The notes under the pieces: model-generated
What the model saw: the letters and a program-made list of their open reading frames with translations, nothing else
Told to the model about the DNA's origin: nothing
The model's database searches: none
IMG/VR virus record: IMGVR_UViG_3300009285_000365
Coordinates: 1 to 41,179 of that record
DNA: 41,179 nt
Reading direction: 5' to 3' (one strand)
From: a virus
In this document: one piece after another, positions 23,344 to 30,131 of the stretch
How the letters are laid out: each line of letters begins with the position of its first letter
How positions within the stretch are numbered: the first letter of the stretch is position 1
Translations under genes and position numbers: made by a program

Positions 23344-24372
23344 TTACCACGTCTTGATACAGTCAATATCCCGCACATACAGCGTTTCGTTATCTGCGCC
23401 AAAACGCAACAAAAGCTGGTAGTAGTACCCACCACCATCGGCGCGCACCTTGTCCTTGACGACTTTCAGCAGTCCGCCATTCAAGAACTGGATGCGCTCA
23501 CTCACGGGCGCGGCGTCGCTCGGATAGATTGCCATGATCGGCAAGCCGTTGGCGTTCTCGCCCCTGGCAAAGCGGGCATTAGCCTTGTCTGCTGTAACGC
23601 GAACGTAGTACATCGGCTCAACGGGGGGAACCGGAGGCGGCGGCTCAACGGGCGGGGGTGGCTCTACGTTGTCCAGCGCGGCAAGGATGATGCCCTGGTT
23701 CTCCAGGATGATTGCCTGATTAGCAATTACTTCGTCAAGTTTTTCTAGTATCATCACTTCCTCGCTGTAATCATCTTCGGCAGGCGGCCATTGTGTTAGC
23801 CCCTGATAGGCGATCAATTCATCCCGCGTCCCGTTGAATATCCCATAGTCGCAGCGGGTGGATATGCCGGGGATTTCACCATAGCCCGATACGCCTTGCT
23901 GGTGGAATTTATAGGTTGTCCAGGGTAATGGGATGGATACGGGCGGGGTCCAGTCTGCTACGTACAGGTCGAAGCGCAGCCAGCGCGGGTTGTTATCCTT
24001 CCAGTAGCGCACCGAGGAATAGATTACAACCTTGTGGAAACGCTGTTCGAGTAGCAGGCAGAAGGCATACAGATCGTCGTAGTTGCAGCCGTCAATCTCC
24101 ATATCCACCAGGACAGCACCTTCTCCCCGGTCTGTACCCAGCACGGTCATAAGGTTGGCAAGCTGCCCATCCACCGGAACATTGCGCCAGAAGTGGTACG
24201 GGGCGCGCATCACGCCAGCCTGCAATGCCATAAACCAATTGGTTGTAAACATGGGGTCGTGCCAGTCTATCCATTCGGTACACTTGATGAACGCAAACTC
24301 ACGCTCGGTTGCGTACTGCCCCCAGTTGATGTCGTTCTGATAATGTGATACGTCTGCAATTGGTACTGCCAT
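23344..24372 (-). CDS. GH25 lysozyme endolysin
   Basis: This cuts peptidoglycan for host lysis. Seen: the GH25 start IADVSHYQNDINW (residues 5-17), IKCTEWIDWHDPMF, APYHFWRNVPVDGQL, the catalytic strand VLVDMEIDG (Asp90, Glu92), VVIYSSVRYWKDN and LYVADWTPPVS, complete to about residue 195. A coiled segment (EKLDEVIANQAIILENQGII) and a Pro-rich linker lead to a C-terminal ~85-residue beta domain (YYVRVTADKANARFARGENA), probably wall-binding and SH3-like. No signal peptide, so it depends on the holin. The holin lies about 1.7 kb upstream in the same transcript. Confidence 0.85.
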   Translation of the reverse strand: MAVPIADVSHYQNDINWGQYATEREFAFIKCTEWIDWHDPMFTTNWFMALQAGVMRAPYHFWRNVPVDGQLANLMTVLGTDRGEGAVLVDMEIDGCNYDDLYAFCLLLEQRFHKVVIYSSVRYWKDNNPRWLRFDLYVADWTPPVSIPLPWTTYKFHQQGVSGYGEIPGISTRCDYGIFNGTRDELIAYQGLTQWPPAEDDYSEEVMILEKLDEVIANQAIILENQGIILAALDNVEPPPPVEPPPPVPPVEPMYYVRVTADKANARFARGENANGLPIMAIYPSDAAPVSERIQFLNGGLLKVVKDKVRADGGGYYYQLLLRFGADNETLYVRDIDCIKTW

Positions 24373-24375
24373 CTG

Positions 24376-24699
24376 TTACTCCTTATTCCAATCCCACGTA
24401 CAATCTGCCCCGCTTGCAGTCCAGGTCGTTGTGTTCCCGTAAGTTGTCTTTATCCTGTTCAGCCAGCACGGGCAGGTGCTTACCCACGGCGCGCTAACAC
24501 GCCCGCATACCGGGCACACCCAGCCTTCCGCATACTGCTTTGGCGGTTCGGGTTCAGGCGGGCAGGTGCATATCTGCAAGCCTGATGTTACCGGGGATAA
24601 ATACAACCACTTCCCACACTTGGGGCATTGTCTATTCATGGTGTTTTCCCAAGTGCCGTTGGATATGGGTACTTGATAGAATGTGTAATCTCCTGCCAT
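24376..24699 (-). CDS. Zinc-ribbon phage protein
   Basis: A 107-residue protein from ATG 24699 (MAGDYTFYQVPISNGTWENT), chosen because AAGGAG lies 5 bases before it. Seen: CPKC (residues ~26-29), CTC, CPVC and CPC, four cysteine knuckles that would hold two zinc ions, with Trp-rich C-terminus (TWTASGADCTWDW). It lies directly before the endolysin gene. No DNA-binding family recognised; may be structural or regulatory. Confidence 0.55.
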   Translation of the reverse strand: MAGDYTFYQVPISNGTWENTMNRQCPKCGKWLYLSPVTSGLQICTCPPEPEPPKQYAEGWVCPVCGRVSAPWVSTCPCWLNRIKTTYGNTTTWTASGADCTWDWNKE

Positions 24700-24701
24700 C
24701 G

Positions 24702-24926
24702 TTACTCCTTCTTCTTCCACCATGCCATACGGCTGCCATTCACGCGCTTGTCCATCTTGCCTTGCTCATACGCCCGGTTCAGCCGGCGGTATGCGCTATC
24801 CACGCTGATGCCCCACACGGCGGCTATGTCAGCGGTGGATACATAGCCTTCCGCGGCGTAGTCAGGCTCTTCGAGATAGGCCGCTATCTCGGCGGCTATC
24901 TGTTCGGCGGTTATGCTGTTGCCCAT
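24702..24926 (-). CDS. Winged-helix DNA-binding protein
   Basis: A 74-residue protein: an N-terminal helix (SITAEQIAAEIAAYLEEP) and then a helix-turn-helix YVSTADIAAVWGISVDSAYR RL-type with a wing SRMAWWKKKE. The arrangement is a small winged helix like those that read promoter DNA. It overlaps the phosphoesterase gene by 16 bases and could regulate late genes, although it lies inside the late region. Target unknown. Confidence 0.6.
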   Translation of the reverse strand: MGNSITAEQIAAEIAAYLEEPDYAAEGYVSTADIAAVWGISVDSAYRRLNRAYEQGKMDKRVNGSRMAWWKKKE

Positions 24927-25729
24927 ACATTCCCCTTCCGTGGCTCTAGCTTGAATTTATGCACCTGATACTCGCCTCTGTCACACAACACAACAATGCC
25001 GCCAACGTTGGCAACACCGTTGTACTTGCCCAGTCTGTGCAGGTATTCTGTTCCGCCACTCCAACACGGTAGATAGATTGCCCGTGTGCTGTAGTTGTCA
25101 TACGAATCAGACCACCTGTGGTTATGCCCTCGGATTAGCAGGTGCGGTATCTTCTGCTCCATCTTGAAGGCGTATTCTGCCATCGCTTCTGAGGCGGCTT
25201 TATTGGTTGAGTTCTTCTCGGTCCAGAATGTATTGCCCATGCTGCCATGATGCGCTATGTCAACGCGTACCCCGTCAAACGACTTGCGTACCTGGTAGTG
25301 TGACCGGATACTCTTGGCATGACAAACCGTATTGTCATAATCGGCGGCAACTTCTTCGAGCCAGGATGACTTACCAACATGGGCGGGCGTGCCGCGGATA
25401 AAATACATCTGGTCTGCATACTGCGCCATTGGTTCTAGCGCCTCGGTTATCATGTTTAGGATGGTCGCCTTGTTCATGCTCACCATCTGGTTAGACCGCT
25501 TCTTGGTATCCAACTCGCCCAGGTCGCCGTTGAATACCGCTATCGGCTTGTAACCCTGTGACACATCCTTTGCCCATTCAATAAACTTTAGCCAGCCATT
25601 CCATAGCCAGCGTTGTGTATCGGACGGGTGATAACTGCCGCCATCGTCAAGCTCAACACGCGGCGGGCATAGCGCCACCGACGATCCGATGTGGTGGTCG
25701 CTGGTTATTATGACTGCCGTTTTTGGCAT
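24911..25729 (-). CDS. Calcineurin-like metallophosphoesterase
   Basis: A 272-residue soluble protein with the metal-binding series in order: IITSDHHIGS (residues ~8-17), VFNGDLGELD, FIRGTPAHVGKSSW (in place of GNHD), VDIAHHGSMGN and LLIRGHNHRWSD. These show a functional two-metal centre. Phage enzymes of this family act on nucleotides or DNA ends, or on host signalling molecules. It stands between the lysis genes and a winged-helix regulator. A second, different phosphoesterase domain lies in the LamG protein. Substrate unknown. Confidence 0.7.
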   Translation of the reverse strand: MPKTAVIITSDHHIGSSVALCPPRVELDDGGSYHPSDTQRWLWNGWLKFIEWAKDVSQGYKPIAVFNGDLGELDTKKRSNQMVSMNKATILNMITEALEPMAQYADQMYFIRGTPAHVGKSSWLEEVAADYDNTVCHAKSIRSHYQVRKSFDGVRVDIAHHGSMGNTFWTEKNSTNKAASEAMAEYAFKMEQKIPHLLIRGHNHRWSDSYDNYSTRAIYLPCWSGGTEYLHRLGKYNGVANVGGIVVLCDRGEYQVHKFKLEPRKGNVWATA

Positions 25730-25746
25730 ATTTGTAAAGTCCTACT

Positions 25747-26112
25747 TTACGGCGCTACCAGTTCTACGGTATGTGTAAGGATTGACCAGATAAGGGCGAC
25801 AATCGAACTGCCTAGAAGTACCGCCAGCCAGGTCAATATTTTGTTGGTGAATACTAATGGGTGGATAGACTCGGTTAGCTCTTTCAGCGCATCCTCGAAG
25901 GCGTCCATTCGTTTCTTCAATTCGTCAATCCTGGCGTGGGCGCGCTTGGTATCTTCCACAACCACCGTATGAGAACCGACATACTCCTTGGCAAAAGCGG
26001 TGAACTCATTGGCGTTACACTTTATGTCACTTGACATAGCCTCAACGTTTTTTAGGACGTTGTTTATCTTCTCGAGCAGTACGGCGTTAGAGATAGGCGA
26101 CGACGGGGGCAT
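25747..26112 (-). CDS. XhlA-like membrane-associated lysis protein
   Basis: A 121-residue protein: a long coiled coil (KINNVLKNVEAMSSDIKCNA, then RAHARIDELKKRMDAFEDAL) and one C-terminal membrane segment (ILTWLAVLLGSSIVALIWSI, residues ~92-111). This is the plan of XhlA-type haemolysin partners that work with holins. It lies 5 bases after the holin gene. Function inferred from topology and place. Confidence 0.6.
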   Translation of the reverse strand: MPPSSPISNAVLLEKINNVLKNVEAMSSDIKCNANEFTAFAKEYVGSHTVVVEDTKRAHARIDELKKRMDAFEDALKELTESIHPLVFTNKILTWLAVLLGSSIVALIWSILTHTVELVAP

Positions 26113-26117
26113 AAGGG

Positions 26118-26471
26118 CTACTCCACAGGGTTCAGTTCGTCATTCTCACCCTGGGCGGAGGCGTTGAATTGCTGTTGCAATATGTACCGGCTAACAAAGT
26201 CGTGCAGGTAGTTAGCGCCCCGCCCGATTATCAGCCCCGATAACAAAAAGCCAACCGGAGAAGCTTCCAGTTGACCGATCAGCGCCAGCAGGTCTAGCTT
26301 GTAGTAGAACGCCAGCCCCACACCGGCGAGGGCAGCCACGTACATCAGCGCCCAGCGCCATTTCGATAGCGCCTCGAAGTGATCCACCGCCTGACCGAAC
26401 AGGTATTCCACCATGCTCTCAGTCAAGAAGGCTAAGGCTAAAGCCAGTAACATGATTTGCAAATTCGACAT
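26118..26471 (-). CDS. Holin
   Basis: A 117-residue membrane protein with three likely membrane segments: residues ~3-20 (LQIMLLALALAFLTESMV), ~40-58 (ALMYVAALAGVGLAFYY) and ~72-85 (SPVGFLLSGLIIGRGA). The end is charged (GENDELNPVE). It stands first in the lysis transcript, directly before an XhlA-like gene, with GGAGG 4 bases before ATG. Its promoter and a terminator-containing leader lie just upstream, so its timing is probably set by read-through of that leader. Confidence 0.7.
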   Translation of the reverse strand: MSNLQIMLLALALAFLTESMVEYLFGQAVDHFEALSKWRWALMYVAALAGVGLAFYYKLDLLALIGQLEASPVGFLLSGLIIGRGANYLHDFVSRYILQQQFNASAQGENDELNPVE

Positions 26472-26494
26472 AGTGCCTCCATTCCCCCGATAAC

Positions 26495-26527
26495 AAAAAC
26501 GACGACCTAATATATAGGTCGCCGTTT
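26495..26527 (-). terminator. Rho-independent terminator in the holin leader
   Basis: Minus-strand arms AAACGGCGACCTA and TAGGTCGTCGTTT form 13 pairs with a 5-base loop and a run of five T (26499-26495). The single imperfect position is G-U in the minus-strand RNA but A-C on the other strand, so it evolved to work leftward. It would stop transcripts just before the holin gene unless relieved. Confidence 0.8.
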
Positions 26528-26581
26528 ACTGGTTATCCCTGACGTAATCCGCCAGAGTGCGATAAAAGTATTCGATTGTAT

Positions 26582-26681
26582 GTCAGTCGAGAACGGAATT
26601 GCACCGTCTCAGGTTCTAGCCCTGTTTGTTGTATGCGTGTGGCGTTTGCAACCGCTCACCCTGTCCACGCCGCTGACTGAC
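26582..26681 (-). ncRNA. Structured leader RNA of the holin transcript, unknown class
   Basis: Exactly 100 bases are closed by a perfect 7-bp stem (GTCAGTC 26681-26675 with GACTGAC 26588-26582). Inside are GGCGT/ACGCC, a small CAGG/CCTG hairpin, and GAGACGG/CCGTTCTC with one bulge and the 7-base loop TGCAATT, which looks like a tRNA T-loop. It begins at the predicted transcription start and is followed by the terminator, the layout of a riboswitch or sensor. It fits none of the classes I know; the GGTGCAATTCC piece recalls FMN and cobalamin elements but their other conserved parts are missing. Confidence 0.5.
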
Positions 26682-26689
26682 TTATTGCT

Positions 26690-26698
26690 ATTATAGCA
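26690..26698 (-). promoter_or_regulatory. Extended -10 promoter of the lysis/late transcript
   Basis: Minus strand TGC-TATAAT (26698-26690) is a consensus extended -10. No good -35 is seen, which extended -10 promoters tolerate. Start would fall near 26683, the first base of the structured leader. Confidence 0.6.
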
Positions 26699-26729
26699 TG
26701 GTTGTTCTGTATTTGTTGCTATCAATTTT

Positions 26730-27356
26730 TCATATCGGAATAATGATTTGTCGCTGCGCCTGCGCGATACGCTTCTCGGCTATGGCGTAGTAGGTCGGGT
26801 CAATCTCTATGCCGATGAAGTTGCGGTTCAGTTGTACACACGCCACGCCCGTTGTACCAGAACCCACGAAGCAATCCAGTACCGTATCTCCTGGGTTAGT
26901 AAACATCTCAATACACCACTTCATAAGTGCAATCGGCTTTTGAGTTGGGTGTAATCCATTCTCTTTTAGCATCGCCGCCCGCGGGTATGAGAATATCCGC
27001 ATCGCCTTGTCCTGATTTGTCCAGGCTAACTCACTATCTGCAAGGCTAAAATCTCTCTGTCCCTTATCCCACACCAGCCAGCAGGAATGGGGCGCTACTA
27101 GATAATCAGTGAAGTAATTGCCACCCCAAATAACGGTGGTAACGTTCAGTTTTAGGATTGCATCGAAGTGCGCTTTACTTGGGCGCTTCTTGTCCCAGTC
27201 TCCATCAGCTTTGTAGTCGCGCCAGCCGTTCATTCCGCGCCCGCCGCCGCTGATAATATTTATCCCGTAGGACGGGTCGGTAATCACGGCGTCTATCCCC
27301 GTCAAGGTTGGCATTACTTCTAGGCAATCCCCTAATATCAAACTAACGTCACTCAT
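26730..27356 (-). CDS. N4/N6 DNA methyltransferase (beta class)
   Basis: A 208-residue DNA methylase. Catalytic motif DPSY (residues 27-30, variant of DPPY) comes before the SAM motif FVGSGTTG (163-170), so the order is that of beta-class N4-cytosine/N6-adenine enzymes. HPTQKPIALMKW (~136-147) and NRNFIGIEIDPTYYAIAEKR also match. It is a stand-alone methylase without a partner nuclease nearby, a common phage shield against restriction. Its first 12 residues recur almost unchanged in a fragment at 39196. Overlaps the preceding gene by 8 bases. Recognition sequence unknown. Confidence 0.8.
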   Translation of the reverse strand: MSDVSLILGDCLEVMPTLTGIDAVITDPSYGINIISGGGRGMNGWRDYKADGDWDKKRPSKAHFDAILKLNVTTVIWGGNYFTDYLVAPHSCWLVWDKGQRDFSLADSELAWTNQDKAMRIFSYPRAAMLKENGLHPTQKPIALMKWCIEMFTNPGDTVLDCFVGSGTTGVACVQLNRNFIGIEIDPTYYAIAEKRIAQAQRQIIIPI

Positions 27357-27840
27357 CCCCCGCCTCCACTATCTCTTGCGTCGTTTCCAGTTCTTCCAGC
27401 ATCCCGTGATGCTCCCGCTTCAACAGCCAGTGCATCACCGCCCCGCAGTGGTGGCGTATCTCCGCGTCACCGCGCACCACGAACAGAACGTTATCCGTAT
27501 CAATAACCAGTCTGCGCGGGTGGCGGTAGATAAAGCCGATACACTCCCCGCAGCCTGGGCAGCGCCAGGGTTCGCGATCCTTCTCCATGCCCGCCGAATA
27601 GAACGGTAGTGGTTCAGTCATGTTATCCCTCCTCTTGCGTAGCGTTTCCCCACACGCCGGACAATAGAACGTATCCGGTTTGATTACCTGGAACGTGGTG
27701 ACTTCCTCGCAGAATGGGCAATGCATCGTTACGGTGTCAGCAAGCGGGCATCCTTGCTTGTGCCCGTGTTTTTCAAGTTCAATAGCGGAGATCGGAACGC
27801 AAGTACAATGACGGATATTAGCTTCCTGCGTTTCAGTCAT
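27349..27840 (-). CDS. Multi-zinc-ribbon protein
   Basis: A 163-residue protein with cysteine pairs: CTC and C near residues 12-31, CPFC (~41-44), CPAC (~58-61), CPGC (~94-97) and HHC near 131. Between the second and third ribbons stands a linker with MTEPLPFYSAG, which looks like the start of another small protein; a fusion of two zinc-ribbon genes is possible. Not recognised as a family; could bind nucleic acid. It overlaps the methylase start by 8 bases. Confidence 0.55.
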   Translation of the reverse strand: MTETQEANIRHCTCVPISAIELEKHGHKQGCPLADTVTMHCPFCEEVTTFQVIKPDTFYCPACGETLRKRRDNMTEPLPFYSAGMEKDREPWRCPGCGECIGFIYRHPRRLVIDTDNVLFVVRGDAEIRHHCGAVMHWLLKREHHGMLEELETTQEIVEAGDE

Positions 27841-28006
27841 GCGCGGCTTTCTCCATTGCCCTAAGCGCCCTCATGTATGCGCTCGCGGCAAGCATCCCCG
27901 CTAAATACTGTATGCTCTCTCCGGTGTCTGGCTCAACTGCCATTAGATAAAAGAACCAACACCACGCCAAAAACGCACATACATACTCGACTTTATTCCA
28001 TGTCAT
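27833..28006 (-). CDS. Small two-segment membrane protein
   Basis: A 57-residue protein from ATG 28006 (MTWNKVEYVCAFLAWCWFFY), picked because it overlaps the preceding stop as ATGA and has a GGGAGGCGAG ribosome site. Hydrophobic stretches at ~8-22 and ~33-47 (YLAGMLAASAYMRALRA) suggest two membrane helices. Function unknown; could affect host envelope or superinfection. Confidence 0.5.
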   Translation of the reverse strand: MTWNKVEYVCAFLAWCWFFYLMAVEPDTGESIQYLAGMLAASAYMRALRAMEKAAHD

Positions 28007-28161
28007 TGCCTCGCCTCCCTGTACTCTGCCCGTGTCATGTAACTCACATACCACCCCCAGCCGTCAAACTTGGGGATGCTGGTAACGTAGCCCTTGCCTT
28101 GCAGCCTGCCCATTTCGGCGCAGGCGTCGCGGTAGCTCATCAGCGGCGTGTGGCTGGTCAT
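28003..28161 (-). CDS. Small protein (52 residues)
   Basis: Found by hand. ATG 28161 overlaps the previous stop and its TGA overlaps the next ATG, both as ATGA. Product: MTSHTPLMSYRDACAEMGRL, then QGKGYVTSIPKFDGWGWYVS and TRAEYREARQ. The HTH-like start and a strand ending in W-G-W-Y suggest a small nucleic-acid binding fold. The overlaps on both sides strongly support translation. Function unknown. Confidence 0.6.
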   Translation of the reverse strand: MTSHTPLMSYRDACAEMGRLQGKGYVTSIPKFDGWGWYVSYMTRAEYREARQ

Positions 28162-28493
28162 TTCCACCCCCACTCCTCAAGTTTCCATTCCGGTATCCAG
28201 GCTTTCATCGCCTCGACTTGCGCGCGGAGGCGGGTGATTTCGGCTTGCGGGGCGTCCTCGGCGTTTAGTATCCCTAAAATCTTGTTTGCCTCGTCTCGGT
28301 CACTAGCCTTTTCGTTTTCTGGCAGGTCGCAATATTGCGTTGCCGCCTGCCTCATCCAACGAGAAGTGGATATGTCGTTTATCGTGAATGTTCCATCGTC
28401 ATTGTGTGTGCCTTTGGTGAATAGGTAGTCCATCCACCTAGACCATGCCTCATGTGCATATTGAGCTAGTTTATATCGCAAATCGTCACTCAT
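28158..28493 (-). CDS. Conserved phage protein (YAHEAWSRWMxYLF type)
   Basis: A 111-residue protein from ATG 28493 (MSDDLRYKLAQYAHEAWSRW). Seen: helix HEAWSRWMDYLFTKG, strand FTINDISTSRWMRQAAT, then QYCDLPENEKASDRDEANKI, a layout I know from recurrent phage proteins of unknown role (DLPE-x-EKxSDRxxA). The tail is a coiled coil (APQAEITRLRAQVEAMKAWI). Upstream is a repeated leader element shared with the gene at 34819, suggesting common regulation. Function unknown. Confidence 0.6.
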   Translation of the reverse strand: MSDDLRYKLAQYAHEAWSRWMDYLFTKGTHNDDGTFTINDISTSRWMRQAATQYCDLPENEKASDRDEANKILGILNAEDAPQAEITRLRAQVEAMKAWIPEWKLEEWGWK

Positions 28494-28516
28494 GTTAGGT
28501 TCTCCCTTACTTCCGG

Positions 28517-28541
28517 TTCTGATTGTTACCATTTCGGTAAC
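28517..28541 (-). promoter_or_regulatory. Repeated leader element with GTTACC/GGTAAC palindrome (copy 1)
   Basis: Perfect 6-bp arms GTTACC and GGTAAC around 5 bases (28525-28541), followed on the minus strand by AACAATCAGAA and the ribosome site. The same run recurs before the gene at 35199. Probably an operator or mRNA leader element. No clear -10/-35 was seen in the 74-base gap. Confidence 0.45.
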
Positions 28542-28567
28542 GTTGTATGCGACTTGTAAGCTCTAAG

Positions 28568-28861
28568 CTAACAATGCCGCGCATCAATGGCTTGCAGCTT
28601 GTCCAGCGCATCTTCCAGGCTGAACACGATGTAGCATAGCCCCGTGTAGGTGGCGTGGAATTTCTTCTCCGCTGGCGTGAGCTGGTTGCCCGCCACCTTG
28701 ATTTCGAGGAACACGCTTGCCCCACACTTCGCCACAGCCAGCGCATCCGGTACGCCACAGCCAGCCTTCGAGAGGTCAAGCACGTTGTAGCCGGCGGCGC
28801 GCAAGCCGGTGACGATCTCCGCATGATTGCCGTCAACTCGCTTTGCGTATTCTGATTTCAC
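28568..28861 (-). CDS. VRR-NUC-like nuclease (PD-(D/E)xK)
   Basis: A 97-residue nuclease from GTG 28861, which overlaps the previous stop as GTGA; longer upstream sequence is a low-complexity shadow. Seen: helix EIVTGLRAAGYNVLDL, catalytic GVPDALAV (residues 36-43) and FLEIKVAGNQLTPAEKKF (51-68, the E-x-K motif), then a final strand and helix. This is the VRR-NUC layout of small virus-type replication-repair nucleases, able to resolve branched DNA. Suits a junction-resolving role during replication or packaging. Confidence 0.7.
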   Translation of the reverse strand: MKSEYAKRVDGNHAEIVTGLRAAGYNVLDLSKAGCGVPDALAVAKCGASVFLEIKVAGNQLTPAEKKFHATYTGLCYIVFSLEDALDKLQAIDARHC

Positions 28862-29376
28862 GCCTTCACCTCCATCGCCGCCGCCACCCACGCGGGCATG
28901 TTCGCATCCATCCACGCGCGCACGCCCTTGCCATTGATATTGTCGGAGAATAGCCCCAGCGCCCACACTTCCCACAGGTTGCAAAATCTTTCCGTGTCGT
29001 TGTAGCCTATCAGTAACGGTGGGTGGTTGCCTATCCATGAGCTTGCCGTGGTCGGTAGGATACCGTCTGCCAGTAGTTGCTTTACGGGCAGGTTCTTGGC
29101 GCGGGCAAGGAATAGATGCCCCAACTCATGCACAACCAGCGACAGGTTGATAACGCCGCTGTCACGGAAGCGGATAACGCCCCACTTGGCAAGCGCATGG
29201 TATTGCAGCGTCTTAGTGAAGCGGACGTGGATATCGCCGATCACCGCATCGAAACTGTCTCCAACTGGCATCCCCGTATAATACGATAGCGCATTTCCAA
29301 CAATCGCCCCTGCCAGGCCGATGATACGTTGGTCATACGCATCCCATAGTTTAGGCTGGTCACAAGTAATGCTCAT
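28858..29376 (-). CDS. HELGH metallopeptidase-like protein
   Basis: A 172-residue protein with a gluzincin/metzincin-like active site VVHELGHLFLARA (HELGH at 83-87) preceded by FRDSGVINLSL. Candidate third ligands are the acidic/aromatic residues in TERFCNLWEVWALG. No signal peptide, so it would act inside the cell. In phages such proteins could cleave a host regulator or a virion precursor; no precise family can be given. It lies beside the nuclease with a GTGA overlap. Confidence 0.6.
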   Translation of the reverse strand: MSITCDQPKLWDAYDQRIIGLAGAIVGNALSYYTGMPVGDSFDAVIGDIHVRFTKTLQYHALAKWGVIRFRDSGVINLSLVVHELGHLFLARAKNLPVKQLLADGILPTTASSWIGNHPPLLIGYNDTERFCNLWEVWALGLFSDNINGKGVRAWMDANMPAWVAAAMEVKA

Positions 29377-29615
29377 CTCTCCACCTTCCTCAACACTTCC
29401 GCCAGCAACCCACCATCATACGGGGATTGTGGCGGCGGTAGCATAGACCGAAAATCATCAATCGCGTTATCCAGTCGTTGTAATTCTGCCATTAGTATCT
29501 TGACATCCTCGGCGGTTAATTCCAGCCCAACCTCCGCACCAACAGCGAATGTAATAGCGTTCCAAATCTTGCTAACTTTCGCGGCAAACACTAGATAATC
29601 CATTGTGTCACTCAT
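29373..29615 (-). CDS. Small phage protein ending in the shared LLAEVLRKVER tail
   Basis: An 80-residue helical protein (DYLVFAAKVSKIWNAITFAV, AEDVKILMAELQRLDNAIDD). Its last 11 residues LLAEVLRKVER are identical to the end of the unrelated gene at 30684, due to a 33-bp direct repeat. The body has no known domain. Overlaps at both ends support expression. Confidence 0.5.
   Translation of the reverse strand: MSDTMDYLVFAAKVSKIWNAITFAVGAEVGLELTAEDVKILMAELQRLDNAIDDFRSMLPPPQSPYDGGLLAEVLRKVER
29377..29409. repeat. 33-bp direct repeat, copy 1
   Basis: Identical to 30688-30720. It covers the last codons of a minus-strand gene and codes for LLAEVLRKVER. Both copies end genes that are otherwise unrelated. 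Confidence 0.9.
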
Positions 29616-29847
29616 GGCTCACCTCCGTACCCATCGCCGCCACTTCACGCGATCCTATTATCTCGGTGGCTTTGATAATCAAATACTTGGCCTGCTCCAA
29701 CCCATTGATAAAGCCTTGCCTAAATTCGGGTGTAACGCTTTCTGGGATTGGATTCTGGTAACACCATTGAATCTCCTGGTTGATAACTTTTACAAGTGCA
29801 TCAAGCGAGACTAGATGATCGGTGTCTAGAAATTTTCTATTGCCCAT
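29608..29847 (-). CDS. Small phage protein of unknown function
   Basis: A 79-residue protein (MGNRKFLDTDHLVSLDALVK) with a helix VTPEFRQGFINGLEQAKYLI that has the spacing of a coiled or four-helix element. Not recognised. Overlaps the next gene by 8 bases. Confidence 0.45.
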   Translation of the reverse strand: MGNRKFLDTDHLVSLDALVKVINQEIQWCYQNPIPESVTPEFRQGFINGLEQAKYLIIKATEIIGSREVAAMGTEVSHE

Positions 29848-29852
29848 TATCC

Positions 29853-30131
29853 TTACACCTCCTCGTATTCACACGGGCAACGCATATTCTCTGACGTGTT
29901 CCTTGTCCCGCAACGCTCGCAAGTCCACTCGAAATACACTTCGTCCTTTGTCTCGCGCCACGCCCGCAGCGAACTGATAGCGTCGCGGATAACACTCACC
30001 CATAATTCAGGCCACATCGCAAGGTCAAGCCTCATGTCGGCCAGTGTTGTCCACGCGTGGCCATATTTCTCGGCGGGCAGGTCGGCGGCGTATTTAGCCC
30101 ACAGGCGGTCAGCGATTTCGGAGGGGGTCAT
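29853..30131 (-). CDS. EIADRLWAKY-family small protein with zinc knuckle (paralogue 1)
   Basis: A 92-residue protein from ATG 30131, which overlaps the preceding stop as ATGA. Residues ~1-63 (MTPSEIADRLWAKYAADLPA ... LRAWRETKD) match the gene at 32097 throughout. The C-terminal part adds a zinc knuckle (CERCGTRNTSENMRCPC) that the other copy lacks. Function unknown; the duplication within 2.2 kb suggests local recombination. Confidence 0.6.
   Translation of the reverse strand: MTPSEIADRLWAKYAADLPAEKYGHAWTTLADMRLDLAMWPELWVSVIRDAISSLRAWRETKDEVYFEWTCERCGTRNTSENMRCPCEYEEV

Noticed and set aside
26575-26690. tRNA, or FMN/cobalamin riboswitch, in the holin leader
   Set aside because: The 7-bp closing stem and T-loop-like hairpin invite it, but no anticodon arm or CCA fits a tRNA, and the other conserved boxes of FMN and cobalamin riboswitches are missing.
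28507-28836. 109-residue minus-strand ORF
   Set aside because: Shadow of the VRR-NUC-like gene in another frame, with Ser/Arg-rich composition and crossing the leader element.
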